This document shows, one piece after another, positions 1 through 7,800 of a DNA stretch of 64,000 bases. The stretch's first letter is position 1, and each line of letters begins with the position of its first letter. Origin of the DNA: Cellvibrio sp. UBA7671 (lineage in GTDB: Bacteria; Pseudomonadota; Gammaproteobacteria; Pseudomonadales; Cellvibrionaceae); assembly GCA_002483145.1 (NCBI GenBank), contig DLHJ01000012.1:323463-387462 (forward strand). Reading direction: 5' to 3'. Both the position numbers and the translations under genes were made by a program. The notes below the pieces were generated by a model, which worked only from the letters and a program-made list of their open reading frames with translations, ran no database searches and was not told the origin of the DNA.

Positions 1-445
1 CTACAATGAGCGCGCCAGTGCGGAGGTGCAGCGCTGGCAACGCTACGGCCGCCCGCTGACCATTGCGATTTTTGATATCGACCACTTCAAACGCATCAAC
101 GATACCTACGGCCACCAGGCGGGGGACAGGGTTATTAAAGTGATTGGCCGCTCTATTGCCAAACGCTTACGCGAAGTGGATTTTTTCTGTCGCTATGGCG
201 GCGAAGAATTTGTCGCGCTTATGCCGGAAACCGATAGTGCAACGGCCTTGACTGTATTGGAAAAAGTGCGCGATGCAATTGCCAACGCTGCGTTTAATTA
301 TAAAGAGCAACCTATGTCGATCACCTTATCGGTGGGCCTGACAGAATTTAAAACCAATGACAGTTTGGAATCTGCGTTTGAGCGCGCCGATCAAGCGCTT
401 TACACCGCTAAATCCAATGGCCGCAATCGCTGCCAACTAAGCTAG
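1..445 (+). CDS. Diguanylate cyclase, C-terminal part (GGDEF domain), cut by window start
   Basis: This is the catalytic end of a diguanylate cyclase, which makes cyclic di-GMP from two GTP. The reading frame is open to the first base, so the gene starts outside the window and its sensory part is not seen. A GTG at 26 could be mistaken for a start, but it lies inside the domain. The active-site loop reads GGEEF near nt 198-212. It is preceded by an RxxD inhibitory site (REVD) at the usual five-residue distance, so the enzyme is expected to be active and product-inhibited. The metal-binding segment FDIDHFKRIND is intact. The gene ends in TAG 38 nt before the cupredoxin gene, and all genes to 4786 run the same way with short gaps or overlaps, which suggests one operon. 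Confidence 0.93.
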   Translation, partial: YNERASAEVQRWQRYGRPLTIAIFDIDHFKRINDTYGHQAGDRVIKVIGRSIAKRLREVDFFCRYGGEEFVALMPETDSATALTVLEKVRDAIANAAFNYKEQPMSITLSVGLTEFKTNDSLESAFERADQALYTAKSNGRNRCQLS

Positions 446-483
446 CCGGGAATTGGGCAATGAAATCCATACAGGATAGGTTT

Positions 484-1128
484 ATGAATAGTAAATTTAC
501 AGGTCAACTTCTGCTGGTGGCGGCGTTATTAATGTCGCCACCTGGTATATCGGCGCAATTGGAATTAAGTGTGGTGGATGACAAAGGCAATCCACTTAAA
601 GATGCGGTTGCAGCCCTGGTGCCACAGCAAAAAATAGATTACACCGCTGTGCCGACCGCGATTATGGATCAGCGCCAAAATATGTTTGTGCCGGGAGTGT
701 TGGCCATCCGCGTAAATACGCAGGTGCGCTTCCCCAATAGCGATGATGTGCGCCACCATGTCTATTCATTTTCTCCGGCAAAAAAATTCGAGTTGCGTTT
801 GTATCACGGCATGACTGCTGAACCCGTGCTTTTCGATAAGCCGGGCACCGTAGTATTGGGCTGTAATATCCACGATTCCATGGTGGCATATATTTATGTT
901 GTAGAGACAGAGTATTTTGCGGTTGCCGATGCGCAGGGAAATATTAGCCTTGCGGCGCCTGCGGGAAAATACCAAGTGCAAATTTATCATCCGCAGATGA
1001 GCGGAAATTTTCCTGAATCGACCATTACCTTGGATGATTCACAAACTCTGAATAACAAGATCACCGTGAATAATTTGTCGGCGGCGAAAACTGCTGAAAC
1101 CGTTGACGAATTTTCCAACTTATTCTAA
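484..1128 (+). CDS. Exported cupredoxin-like (plastocyanin fold) protein
   Basis: A predicted periplasmic protein of about 214 residues with a signal peptide ending near SPPGISA. The middle resembles plastocyanin/methylamine-utilization cupredoxins: a His in RHHVYSF and a Cys-x2-His-x2-Met cluster in GCNIHDSM are the likely type 1 copper ligands. The N-terminal stretch (VDDKGNPLKDAVAAL) looks like a small beta-sandwich of the carboxypeptidase-regulatory type. I chose the ATG at 484 because an AGGA lies 7 nt upstream and it places the signal peptide at the N-terminus. An in-frame ATG at 460 is possible and would add eight residues. It sits between two c-di-GMP enzymes, so it may pass a redox or copper signal to the membrane protein encoded next. 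That role is inference. Confidence 0.8.
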   Translation: MNSKFTGQLLLVAALLMSPPGISAQLELSVVDDKGNPLKDAVAALVPQQKIDYTAVPTAIMDQRQNMFVPGVLAIRVNTQVRFPNSDDVRHHVYSFSPAKKFELRLYHGMTAEPVLFDKPGTVVLGCNIHDSMVAYIYVVETEYFAVADAQGNISLAAPAGKYQVQIYHPQMSGNFPESTITLDDSQTLNNKITVNNLSAAKTAETVDEFSNLF

Positions 1129-1140
1129 GCAGAATCCTGC

Positions 1141-3468
1141 ATGCCAAAATTTAGTTACCTGCTCAAACTGCTTACCTTTCTTATTGGTCTGGTTGTGATA
1201 CTGGAGGCTATCTCGTATGTAGCTACCCGCGTAGTGATCAACAAAGCAGTTACCCAAAATGCGCGCGCTGAACTGTTATCAGGCGGTGAATTATTTACGC
1301 GCATCATGCAAACAAAAGTTGAGCAGCTTGCACTCTCGGTAAAGGTGCTCACTGAAGATTTTGGTTTTAAAGATGCCGTTGCCACTAGCGATGAAAAAAC
1401 CATTGCCTCTGCCCTAATCAATCACTCCGCACGGGTTAAAGCTGACGTAGGCATTCTGATTGCCAGCGATGGAAAATTAATTGCCAGCGATCAGACCTTT
1501 GGCCTGCAAATTGTCGATGAATTCAATAATCTCAAAGAGCAAGCACAAGTGCGCGGGCAGGCATACGACATTATTATTGTTGATGGTCGTGCTTATCAAT
1601 TTGTAATGTTTTCCGTAAAAGCGCCCGTTGTTATCGGCCTTGCTGCAATGGGGTTTGAAATCAAACAGGATTTAAGTGTTGAGCTACAACGTTTGACTGG
1701 ATTGGAAGTATCCTTTGTTATTCACGATGGCAAACAATACCAATATCTCAGTGGCACACAGGATGAAAAAAGCCGTGTAGATCTATTGCAACAAATGCAA
1801 ACAGAAAACAAACAGGGTGAAGTATTTGTATACGATGAACTGATTTCATTGGCGGTGCCTGCCGCGCGTCAAAACAATGATTTACTGGCGGTATTGCAAG
1901 TGCCACTAAGCCAAGTACTGGCGCCTTTCTCGCGTTTAAATGTGCAGTTGTTTTTATTGGCGCTAGTATTTTCAGTATTGGCGGGAATTGCGGCGCTCTT
2001 TCTGGCGCGCAGTGTTACACATCCAGTGAGGGTGTTGGCCGATATCGCGCGCAAAATTGCCGGCGGTTTTTATAGCACACCCATTGCCGTTACCTCAAAG
2101 GACGAGCTGGGCGATCTGGCGCGTGCATTTATCAGCATGCAACAGGCGATTGGAGAGCGCGAACAGCAAGTGCTTTATCAATCGGAGCATGATCCGCTTA
2201 CTGGCTTGCCTAACCGTTTACGCATTTTCCCTGAATTGGAAGATGCAATTTCCCGTTCGCGTCCGTTAAAAGAATCGGTCTTTTTGTTAGTGATCGATAT
2301 CAAAAATTTTACCCAAATCAATGATGAACTCAGTCAGGAAATTGGCGATGCCGTATTGCGCGAAGTCGGCCAAAAAATTGCCCGCATCCTGACGCACGGC
2401 GAAGTCTTGCGTCTGGGTAGCGATGAATTTTTAGCGATTCTGATGGCTGCGCAGCGCGACAGCATTGCCGAACTTGCCGAACTGATTCACGCCGCATTTA
2501 AAACGCCGTTGTTGGTTAGCGGTTTGCAAGTGAGTGTCGAGGTAAACATTGGTTTGGCAACCTATCCGCAGGATGCTGAATCGGCCGAGTCGCTGTTGCG
2601 CCGCGCAAATTTGGCGTTGAATGAAGGGCGTGGCAGTGAACAGTGCACCTGTTGGTATGAGCAGGGGTGGGATGAAAAACATTTGCGCCGTTTGCATTTG
2701 TTCCGCGAATTTGAATCGTCGCTCAATGCAGGCCACATCAGTTTGTATTACCAACCAAAAATAAATCTGGAGCGTGCTGATACCTTGGGCGCTGAAGCCC
2801 TGGTGCGCTGGCGCCATCCAGAAATGGGTTTTGTCAGCCCGGATGAATTTATCGGTGTGATTGAAAGTTCGGGGCAGATAACGATTTTAACGCGCTGGGT
2901 ATTAAAAACCGCTATTGCCCAGCTACGTGTGTTGCTTGATGAAAAAATTAAAATTACCTGTTCAGTGAATTTATCGGCGCTGGATTTACTGGTCGATGAT
3001 TTGCCTGCTTACGTCGCGGAGTTGCTGCAATCTCATAAAGTTCCGGCAGAAAATTTGTATCTGGAAATTACCGAAAGTGCAATTATGCGCGAAGCGGATA
3101 AATGTCTGCACAATTTGCGTCGCCTGCGCGATTTGGGTGTGACCTTATCCATCGATGATTTCGGTACTGGTTATTCATCGCTGTCGCAATTAAAAAAATT
3201 ACCTGTCTCTGAATTGAAAATCGACAAATCGTTTATTTTAAATTTGGATACCAGTGCTGACGATCAATTAATTGTGCGCTCGACTATCGACCTCGGCCAT
3301 ACCTTGGGTTTAAGCGTAACGGCTGAGGGTGTTGAATCCGAGGCGATTAAAGCCCTGCTGAAAAGCTACGGCTGTGATACGGCGCAGGGATACCTGTACA
3401 GCAAACCCTTACCGGCGAAAGAGTTTATCCAATGGGTTCACAAGTATTTAGCGGAATTAACATCATGA
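1141..3468 (+). CDS. Membrane GGDEF-EAL protein with periplasmic sensor and HAMP domain
   Basis: A 775-residue c-di-GMP signalling protein. Transmembrane helices lie at about residues 7-29 and 270-290 and enclose a periplasmic sensor of about 240 residues that looks like a double-CACHE domain. A HAMP segment (about 290-340), a GGDEF domain (about 350-505) and an EAL domain (about 520-770) follow. The GGDEF loop is altered to GSDEF and the usual DxDHFK is DIKNF, so cyclase activity is doubtful. The EAL domain keeps EALVRW, the Asn of CSVNLSA, LEITES, DDFGTGYSS, ELKIDKSF, TAEGVES and AQGY, so it should hydrolyse c-di-GMP. Start ATG at 1141 follows the cupredoxin stop by 12 nt. The stop TGA overlaps the next start (ATGA). 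Net phosphodiesterase function is inferred. Confidence 0.92.
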   Translation: MPKFSYLLKLLTFLIGLVVILEAISYVATRVVINKAVTQNARAELLSGGELFTRIMQTKVEQLALSVKVLTEDFGFKDAVATSDEKTIASALINHSARVKADVGILIASDGKLIASDQTFGLQIVDEFNNLKEQAQVRGQAYDIIIVDGRAYQFVMFSVKAPVVIGLAAMGFEIKQDLSVELQRLTGLEVSFVIHDGKQYQYLSGTQDEKSRVDLLQQMQTENKQGEVFVYDELISLAVPAARQNNDLLAVLQVPLSQVLAPFSRLNVQLFLLALVFSVLAGIAALFLARSVTHPVRVLADIARKIAGGFYSTPIAVTSKDELGDLARAFISMQQAIGEREQQVLYQSEHDPLTGLPNRLRIFPELEDAISRSRPLKESVFLLVIDIKNFTQINDELSQEIGDAVLREVGQKIARILTHGEVLRLGSDEFLAILMAAQRDSIAELAELIHAAFKTPLLVSGLQVSVEVNIGLATYPQDAESAESLLRRANLALNEGRGSEQCTCWYEQGWDEKHLRRLHLFREFESSLNAGHISLYYQPKINLERADTLGAEALVRWRHPEMGFVSPDEFIGVIESSGQITILTRWVLKTAIAQLRVLLDEKIKITCSVNLSALDLLVDDLPAYVAELLQSHKVPAENLYLEITESAIMREADKCLHNLRRLRDLGVTLSIDDFGTGYSSLSQLKKLPVSELKIDKSFILNLDTSADDQLIVRSTIDLGHTLGLSVTAEGVESEAIKALLKSYGCDTAQGYLYSKPLPAKEFIQWVHKYLAELTS

Positions 3469-4358
3469 CTATGAACCGATTGTTTTTGGCATTGATAACT
3501 GCTGTGCTCTGTTGCACTGGCCATGCAGCTACTTTAGATCTCAATAGCGACGACCGCATTTCACGCAGCCGCTTATTAGCGACTGGCGGTGCAAGCACAA
3601 TTGAAGGTGCAGCTGGTGGCGGGATTGTTCCCATGGCGGTGCTTGCCGGTTATGGTGCGCAAGAGGAGCAGAGCGCTGTTGCGTTTGGCAGTTATGTGGA
3701 TACCGGTGATTACCAATTGGAAGTAGTGGGTGGCGCCTGGAGTTGGCGCAATCGGATTGAGCTGTCTTTTGTGCAACAAAAATTGACTCACGATTCACTC
3801 ACTGAGGCGTTAAGTTTGCCAACGGGGTCCATCAGTCAGCGTATTATTTCCGCCAAAGTGCGTGTGATTGGTGATTTGATTTATACACCAATGCCGCAAA
3901 TCAGTGTTGGTGTGCAGCATAAAAAAAATCTGGATTTTTTTGTGCCGGGCGCAGTGGGCGCAAAAAAAGATTCAGGCACCGATGTGAATCTGACGGCGAC
4001 CAAATTAATTCTCGGTGGTTTTTTCAGCCGCAATTTATTGCTCAATGCCAATTTGCGTTACACCAACGCCAACCAAACTGGCTTGGTGGGTTTTGGCGGT
4101 GATAAAAATGATGACAAAGAATTGTTGCCTGAAGTTTCCGCCGGTGTGCTGTTAAATCGCCATTGGTTAGTGGGCACCGAATATCGACAAAAACCAAATA
4201 ATTTATCGTTTATTAAAGAAGATGATTGGCAAACAGCGTTTATTGGTTGGTTTCCCAATAAGCGTATTGCGTTAGTAGCGGCTTATGTTGATCTGGGTGA
4301 GGTGGCGACCTTTAAAGATCAAACCGGTTGGTACTTGTCTCTGCAGGGGAGTTTTTAA
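3465..4358 (+). CDS. DUF3034 family exported protein
   Basis: About 297 residues with a clear signal peptide (LFLALITAVLCCTGHAA). The sequence resembles the DUF3034 family, whose function is not known. Alternating short strands, aromatic residues and a C-terminal Phe (YLSLQGSF) suggest a small outer-membrane beta-barrel or periplasmic beta protein. That is inference. The start at 3465 overlaps the stop of the GGDEF-EAL gene by 4 nt, which implies translational coupling. A second ATG two codons later (3471) is also possible. Upstream in-frame extensions run into the EAL gene and were discarded. The globin gene follows 2 nt after the stop. Confidence 0.8.
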   Translation: MTMNRLFLALITAVLCCTGHAATLDLNSDDRISRSRLLATGGASTIEGAAGGGIVPMAVLAGYGAQEEQSAVAFGSYVDTGDYQLEVVGGAWSWRNRIELSFVQQKLTHDSLTEALSLPTGSISQRIISAKVRVIGDLIYTPMPQISVGVQHKKNLDFFVPGAVGAKKDSGTDVNLTATKLILGGFFSRNLLLNANLRYTNANQTGLVGFGGDKNDDKELLPEVSAGVLLNRHWLVGTEYRQKPNNLSFIKEDDWQTAFIGWFPNKRIALVAAYVDLGEVATFKDQTGWYLSLQGSF

Positions 4359-4360
4359 TT

Positions 4361-4786
4361 ATGAAACAATTATTTATCGGGCTTTGTGTAAGTTTTCTGT
4401 TGATGGCCTGTGCAAATCAATCGTCAACAGAGCAATCGCTTTACGATGCGCTGGGGCAATACGAAGGCATTACTAAAATTACCCACCAGCTTATTTTGGT
4501 AATCGCTAAAGATGAACGCGTCAAACATCGTTACAAAGGCGCAAATATGAGCAAGTTTAAAAAAGGCATGTCGGATTATGTCTGTGCGGCGGTGGGTGGC
4601 CCCTGTGAATACAAGGGCGATAACATGCAATTAGTGCACGCTGGCCACAACTATACCAACACCGAATTTAATGCGATTGTCGATGATTTGATTTTAGCGA
4701 TGGAGCAGTGCGGGATTCCGGTGACCACCCAAAACCGGCTACTCGCCAAATTGGCACCAACCTATAAGGATGTGGTTTATCAGTAA
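4361..4786 (+). CDS. Lipoprotein group 1 truncated haemoglobin-like protein
   Basis: About 141 residues. The N-terminus has a lipoprotein signal peptide with the lipobox LLMAC, so the mature protein should be lipid-anchored outside the cytoplasm. The rest matches group 1 truncated globins: SLYDALGQYEGI at the start, GGP before helix F, LVHAGHNYT carrying the likely proximal haem His, and a closing segment like EFNAIVDDLILAMEQCGIP. The distal B10 Tyr usual in the family seems to be replaced: ITHQLI stands where VVDDFY is typical. Two Cys (YVCAAVGGPCEY) could form a disulfide. The ATG at 4361 is two bases after the DUF3034 stop. Gas or redox sensing for the neighbouring c-di-GMP enzymes is inference. 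Confidence 0.82.
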   Translation: MKQLFIGLCVSFLLMACANQSSTEQSLYDALGQYEGITKITHQLILVIAKDERVKHRYKGANMSKFKKGMSDYVCAAVGGPCEYKGDNMQLVHAGHNYTNTEFNAIVDDLILAMEQCGIPVTTQNRLLAKLAPTYKDVVYQ

Positions 4787-4940
4787 CGCCGTTACACGCT
4801 GCTTATCAATTAACATTATTTAACCTATATCGACAAATTTATTATCACCTCTGTGCCCGCATAGGTTTATGCTTTTGCGCTATCTGACAATAAGTGTTTC
4901 TTATTAACAGCTCGCACAAATAACAAAACGGCATTCACCT

Positions 4941-7475
4941 ATGAAAAGTCCTCTGAAAAGCTCTATAAAAAACTCCACGAAAAAATCTTTTTTTACCTGG
5001 AGCCTGCTTACTTCTGCTATTGCATTTTCTTCCCTCAGCTTCGCTGATGAGTTGGCAATTAACGATAAAGATTATTTTGAAATGCAGGGGCTTAATGTCA
5101 CTGTGTTTAGCGATATTTATCCCGATGGACACCAGACCGGTGTAACCGTTATTCAACATGGCAGCCGTATCGCTGCCAACGGCGATCTGCGCTTGGAAAT
5201 TTCACCGGGGCAGTGGTCGCCGGTGCCCGTGGGCGGCAAACAAACGGTTGATAAAAAAACGCAGACGATCACCCAATCACTTTCCTATCCTGACCCGAGT
5301 AAAGATCGCAAAGGCTTTAATCCGATTATTTATCCCGATCTGAAATTTACCTATGAAGTAAAAGTAACTGCGCTGGATAACAACCAATTTAAAATCAGCG
5401 TGGATTTGGAAAAACCGCTACCGAAGGAATGGGTGGGGAAAATCGGATTTAATTTTGAATTATTTCCCGGTGAATTATTTGGAAAATCCTGGCTGATGGA
5501 TAAAAACGCTGGAATTTTTCCGCAACAACCCAATGGTCCCTTGGTTAATCCACACGGCGAATTTTTAACAGCGCCACTTGCCGCTGGCAATAAATTAATT
5601 GTGGCGCCGGATAGCGACAAACAGCGCATGACCATTGAAAGTAAAACCGGCTCCTTGGAGTTATGGGATGGCCGCGCAAATCACAACAACGGTTGGTACA
5701 TAGTGCGTGGTGTTATCCCCGCCGATAAAACTATTGCCGCATTGGAATGGATTGTCACTCCTCATGTAATAAAAAATTGGATTTACGAACCTGTTATTCA
5801 AGTATCGCAATTAGGCTATGGGTCGCAGCAGCTAAAAAAAGTCGTCATCGAACAGGACAAGCGCGATACTAAAGCCTCTGAAATAAAAATTTTCAAATTA
5901 AGTGAAACAGGTAAAACGCTGGTCAAAAAAACCAAGGTTGAACCTTGGGGAAATTTTCTGCGCTACCAATATATGACTCACGATTTCTCCAGCATCACCG
6001 AGCCGGGTATGTACCAAATTAGCTACCGCGATAAAACTTCGCACGCATTTAAAATTGGCGATGATGTGTTGTCGCGTCACGCATGGCAGCCTACGCTCGA
6101 ATATTTTTTACCAGTGCAGATGTGCCATATGCGCGTGAATGAAAAATACCGCGTATGGCACGGCCTGGATCATCAGGACGATGCACTCATGATGCCGCTC
6201 AATTTTAACCATATCGACGGCTATATTTCTGATGGCACAACGCGCACCACATTCAAACCGGGTGAGCGGGTGCCGGGTTTAGATGCGGGCGGTTGGCACG
6301 ATGCGGGCGATTACGATCTGCGCGTGGAATCACAAATGGGCACCATCTGGTTGCTCGCGAGTATGATTGAAGAGTTCGGGCTCAGTCACGATGCAACTTT
6401 AATCGACCAACAGAAAAAATTGGTAGAGATCCATGTCGCCGATGGCAAAAATGATGCGCTGCAACAAATTGAACACGGGTTGCTAAGTGTGCTTGGCGGG
6501 TACAAATCCATGGGGCGCTTGTATCGCGGTATTATCGAACCGACCATTCGCCAATATGTATTGCTGGGCGATGCCATGGTGCAAACCGATAATCTGCCAT
6601 ACGACGCATCGCTTAAAGATGGCGAAGTGAAAAATGGAAAATCCGGCACACCCGATGACCGCTGGGTATTTACCGAAAATAATCCCGAGCGTGAATTATA
6701 TGTTGCCGGTGGTTTGGCCGCTGCTGCGCGTGTATTGCAAACCTACAATCCCACTATGGCAAAAGAAGCATTAGAAGCGGCAAAAAACATTTATCGTATA
6801 GCTGCGCCCAATACCAAAAAACAGGATGTGCGTATTTATGCACTCGCTGAATTGATTCTTGCAACGAATGACGATAGCTATCGCAAAGAATTAATTAGTT
6901 TGCAAACAGAAGTGGTAAAAGATATAGCCGAAACCGGTTGGGCGATTGGCCGTGTTATGCCGGGCATAAAGGACGAACAATTTACCCATGCGATAAATAA
7001 AGCCGTAGAAAAGTATCAACTGGAAGTGCGCGAGCGCGCCAAAACGGAATCGCCCTACGGCGTTCCTTACAAGCCGAATATTTGGGGCGCGGGTTGGAAT
7101 ATTCAGGAGTTCGGTGTTAAACAATATTTCTTCCACAAATCCTGGCCGCAGTTTGCGGGGACCGATTCCTTCGTGAATGCGCTCAATTTTATTTTGGGTG
7201 TTCACCCCGGCGATAACACTCAAAGTTTTGCCTCGGGTGTGGGCGCTAATTCAGCAACCGTTGCCTACGGGGTAAACCGCGCAGACTGGTCGTACATTCC
7301 TGGCGGCGTTATTTCTGGCACGGCACTGATTCGCCCCGACTTGCCGGAATTAAAAATCTGGCCCTTCTTCTGGCAACAAACTGAATATGTGATGGGTGGC
7401 GGTGAGGCCAATTACATGTTTTTGGCATTGGCGGTGGATCATTTAAACAATGCCAAAGGCAACAAAGCTGAATAG
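4941..7475 (+). CDS. Glycoside hydrolase family 9 enzyme (cellulase-type), exported
   Basis: An 844-residue secreted or periplasmic beta-glucan-type hydrolase. A signal peptide lies in residues 1-36. It is followed by a long N-terminal beta-rich domain I do not recognise (about 37-280). Next comes an Ig-like CelD_N domain starting near VIQVSQLGY (about 285-375) and the GH9 (alpha/alpha)6 barrel (about 385-835). The catalytic base motif GGWHDAGDYDL is present, with D454 and D457 as the likely water-activating Asp pair. The C-terminal QQTEYVMGGGEANYMF gives E822 as the candidate acid. GH9 enzymes cleave beta-1,4-glucans and related chains by inversion, but the real substrate cannot be read from sequence. 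It is followed by a hairpin and then by a TonB-dependent receptor gene, consistent with a glycan-use locus. Confidence 0.88.
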   Translation: MKSPLKSSIKNSTKKSFFTWSLLTSAIAFSSLSFADELAINDKDYFEMQGLNVTVFSDIYPDGHQTGVTVIQHGSRIAANGDLRLEISPGQWSPVPVGGKQTVDKKTQTITQSLSYPDPSKDRKGFNPIIYPDLKFTYEVKVTALDNNQFKISVDLEKPLPKEWVGKIGFNFELFPGELFGKSWLMDKNAGIFPQQPNGPLVNPHGEFLTAPLAAGNKLIVAPDSDKQRMTIESKTGSLELWDGRANHNNGWYIVRGVIPADKTIAALEWIVTPHVIKNWIYEPVIQVSQLGYGSQQLKKVVIEQDKRDTKASEIKIFKLSETGKTLVKKTKVEPWGNFLRYQYMTHDFSSITEPGMYQISYRDKTSHAFKIGDDVLSRHAWQPTLEYFLPVQMCHMRVNEKYRVWHGLDHQDDALMMPLNFNHIDGYISDGTTRTTFKPGERVPGLDAGGWHDAGDYDLRVESQMGTIWLLASMIEEFGLSHDATLIDQQKKLVEIHVADGKNDALQQIEHGLLSVLGGYKSMGRLYRGIIEPTIRQYVLLGDAMVQTDNLPYDASLKDGEVKNGKSGTPDDRWVFTENNPERELYVAGGLAAAARVLQTYNPTMAKEALEAAKNIYRIAAPNTKKQDVRIYALAELILATNDDSYRKELISLQTEVVKDIAETGWAIGRVMPGIKDEQFTHAINKAVEKYQLEVRERAKTESPYGVPYKPNIWGAGWNIQEFGVKQYFFHKSWPQFAGTDSFVNALNFILGVHPGDNTQSFASGVGANSATVAYGVNRADWSYIPGGVISGTALIRPDLPELKIWPFFWQQTEYVMGGGEANYMFLALAVDHLNNAKGNKAE

Positions 7476-7485
7476 TTTTATTCGA

Positions 7486-7518
7486 TGCCAAAAAGAAGGG
7501 CTTCCCTTCTTTTTGGCA
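7486..7518 (+). terminator. Hairpin after GH9 gene
   Basis: A perfect 15-bp stem (arms 7486-7500 and 7504-7518) with a 3-nt CTT loop. The inner part, GAAGGG-CTT-CCCTTC followed by TTTTT, has the form of an intrinsic terminator even though the full stem ends in GGCA. It probably separates GH9 transcription from the receptor gene. Confidence 0.7.
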
Positions 7519-7690
7519 CTTAAGCGTCTATCCCTCGTTTGCGCTTTCCATATCCTCGTCCATATTTATCCTCGAGCCCTCAGCGCTGTAACTGTTTTTT
7601 TTTGTAAATAGATTCCGCGCATTGTTCAAAATATTTTATATCTATTTGAAAAATATAAATATTTTTTAAGTGTTTCGAATCTACCCGCCG

Positions 7691-7739
7691 TTGACAACGT
7701 TGTCCAGTTGGCCTTAAGGTTAGCAGCGACAACGTTGTC
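7691..7739 (+). promoter_or_regulatory. Two perfect GACAACGTTGTC palindromes over a putative promoter of receptor 1
   Basis: The 12-bp palindrome GACAACGTTGTC occurs at 7693-7704 and again at 7728-7739, with centres 35 bp apart. Both copies are exact and lie 60-110 nt before the receptor start. The first overlaps a good -35 box (TTGACA at 7691-7696); a weak -10 (TAAGGT, 7715-7720) follows at 18-bp spacing. The second copy would then lie over the transcription start, which suits repression. Dyads with a central CG are typical of LacI-family sugar regulators. That assignment is inference and no regulator gene is nearby. The A/T-rich stretch at 7590-7680 could act as an UP element. Confidence 0.7.
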
Positions 7740-7800
7740 CATTTTTTGTTCCGTCGCGTTGTTGGGGTCTATCAACATTAAAATAGTTAGAGGGATAGTC

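Noticed and set aside
2057..2269. Small plus-strand frame inside the GGDEF-EAL gene
   Set aside because: Out-of-frame shadow of a clearly conserved gene with no ribosome site.
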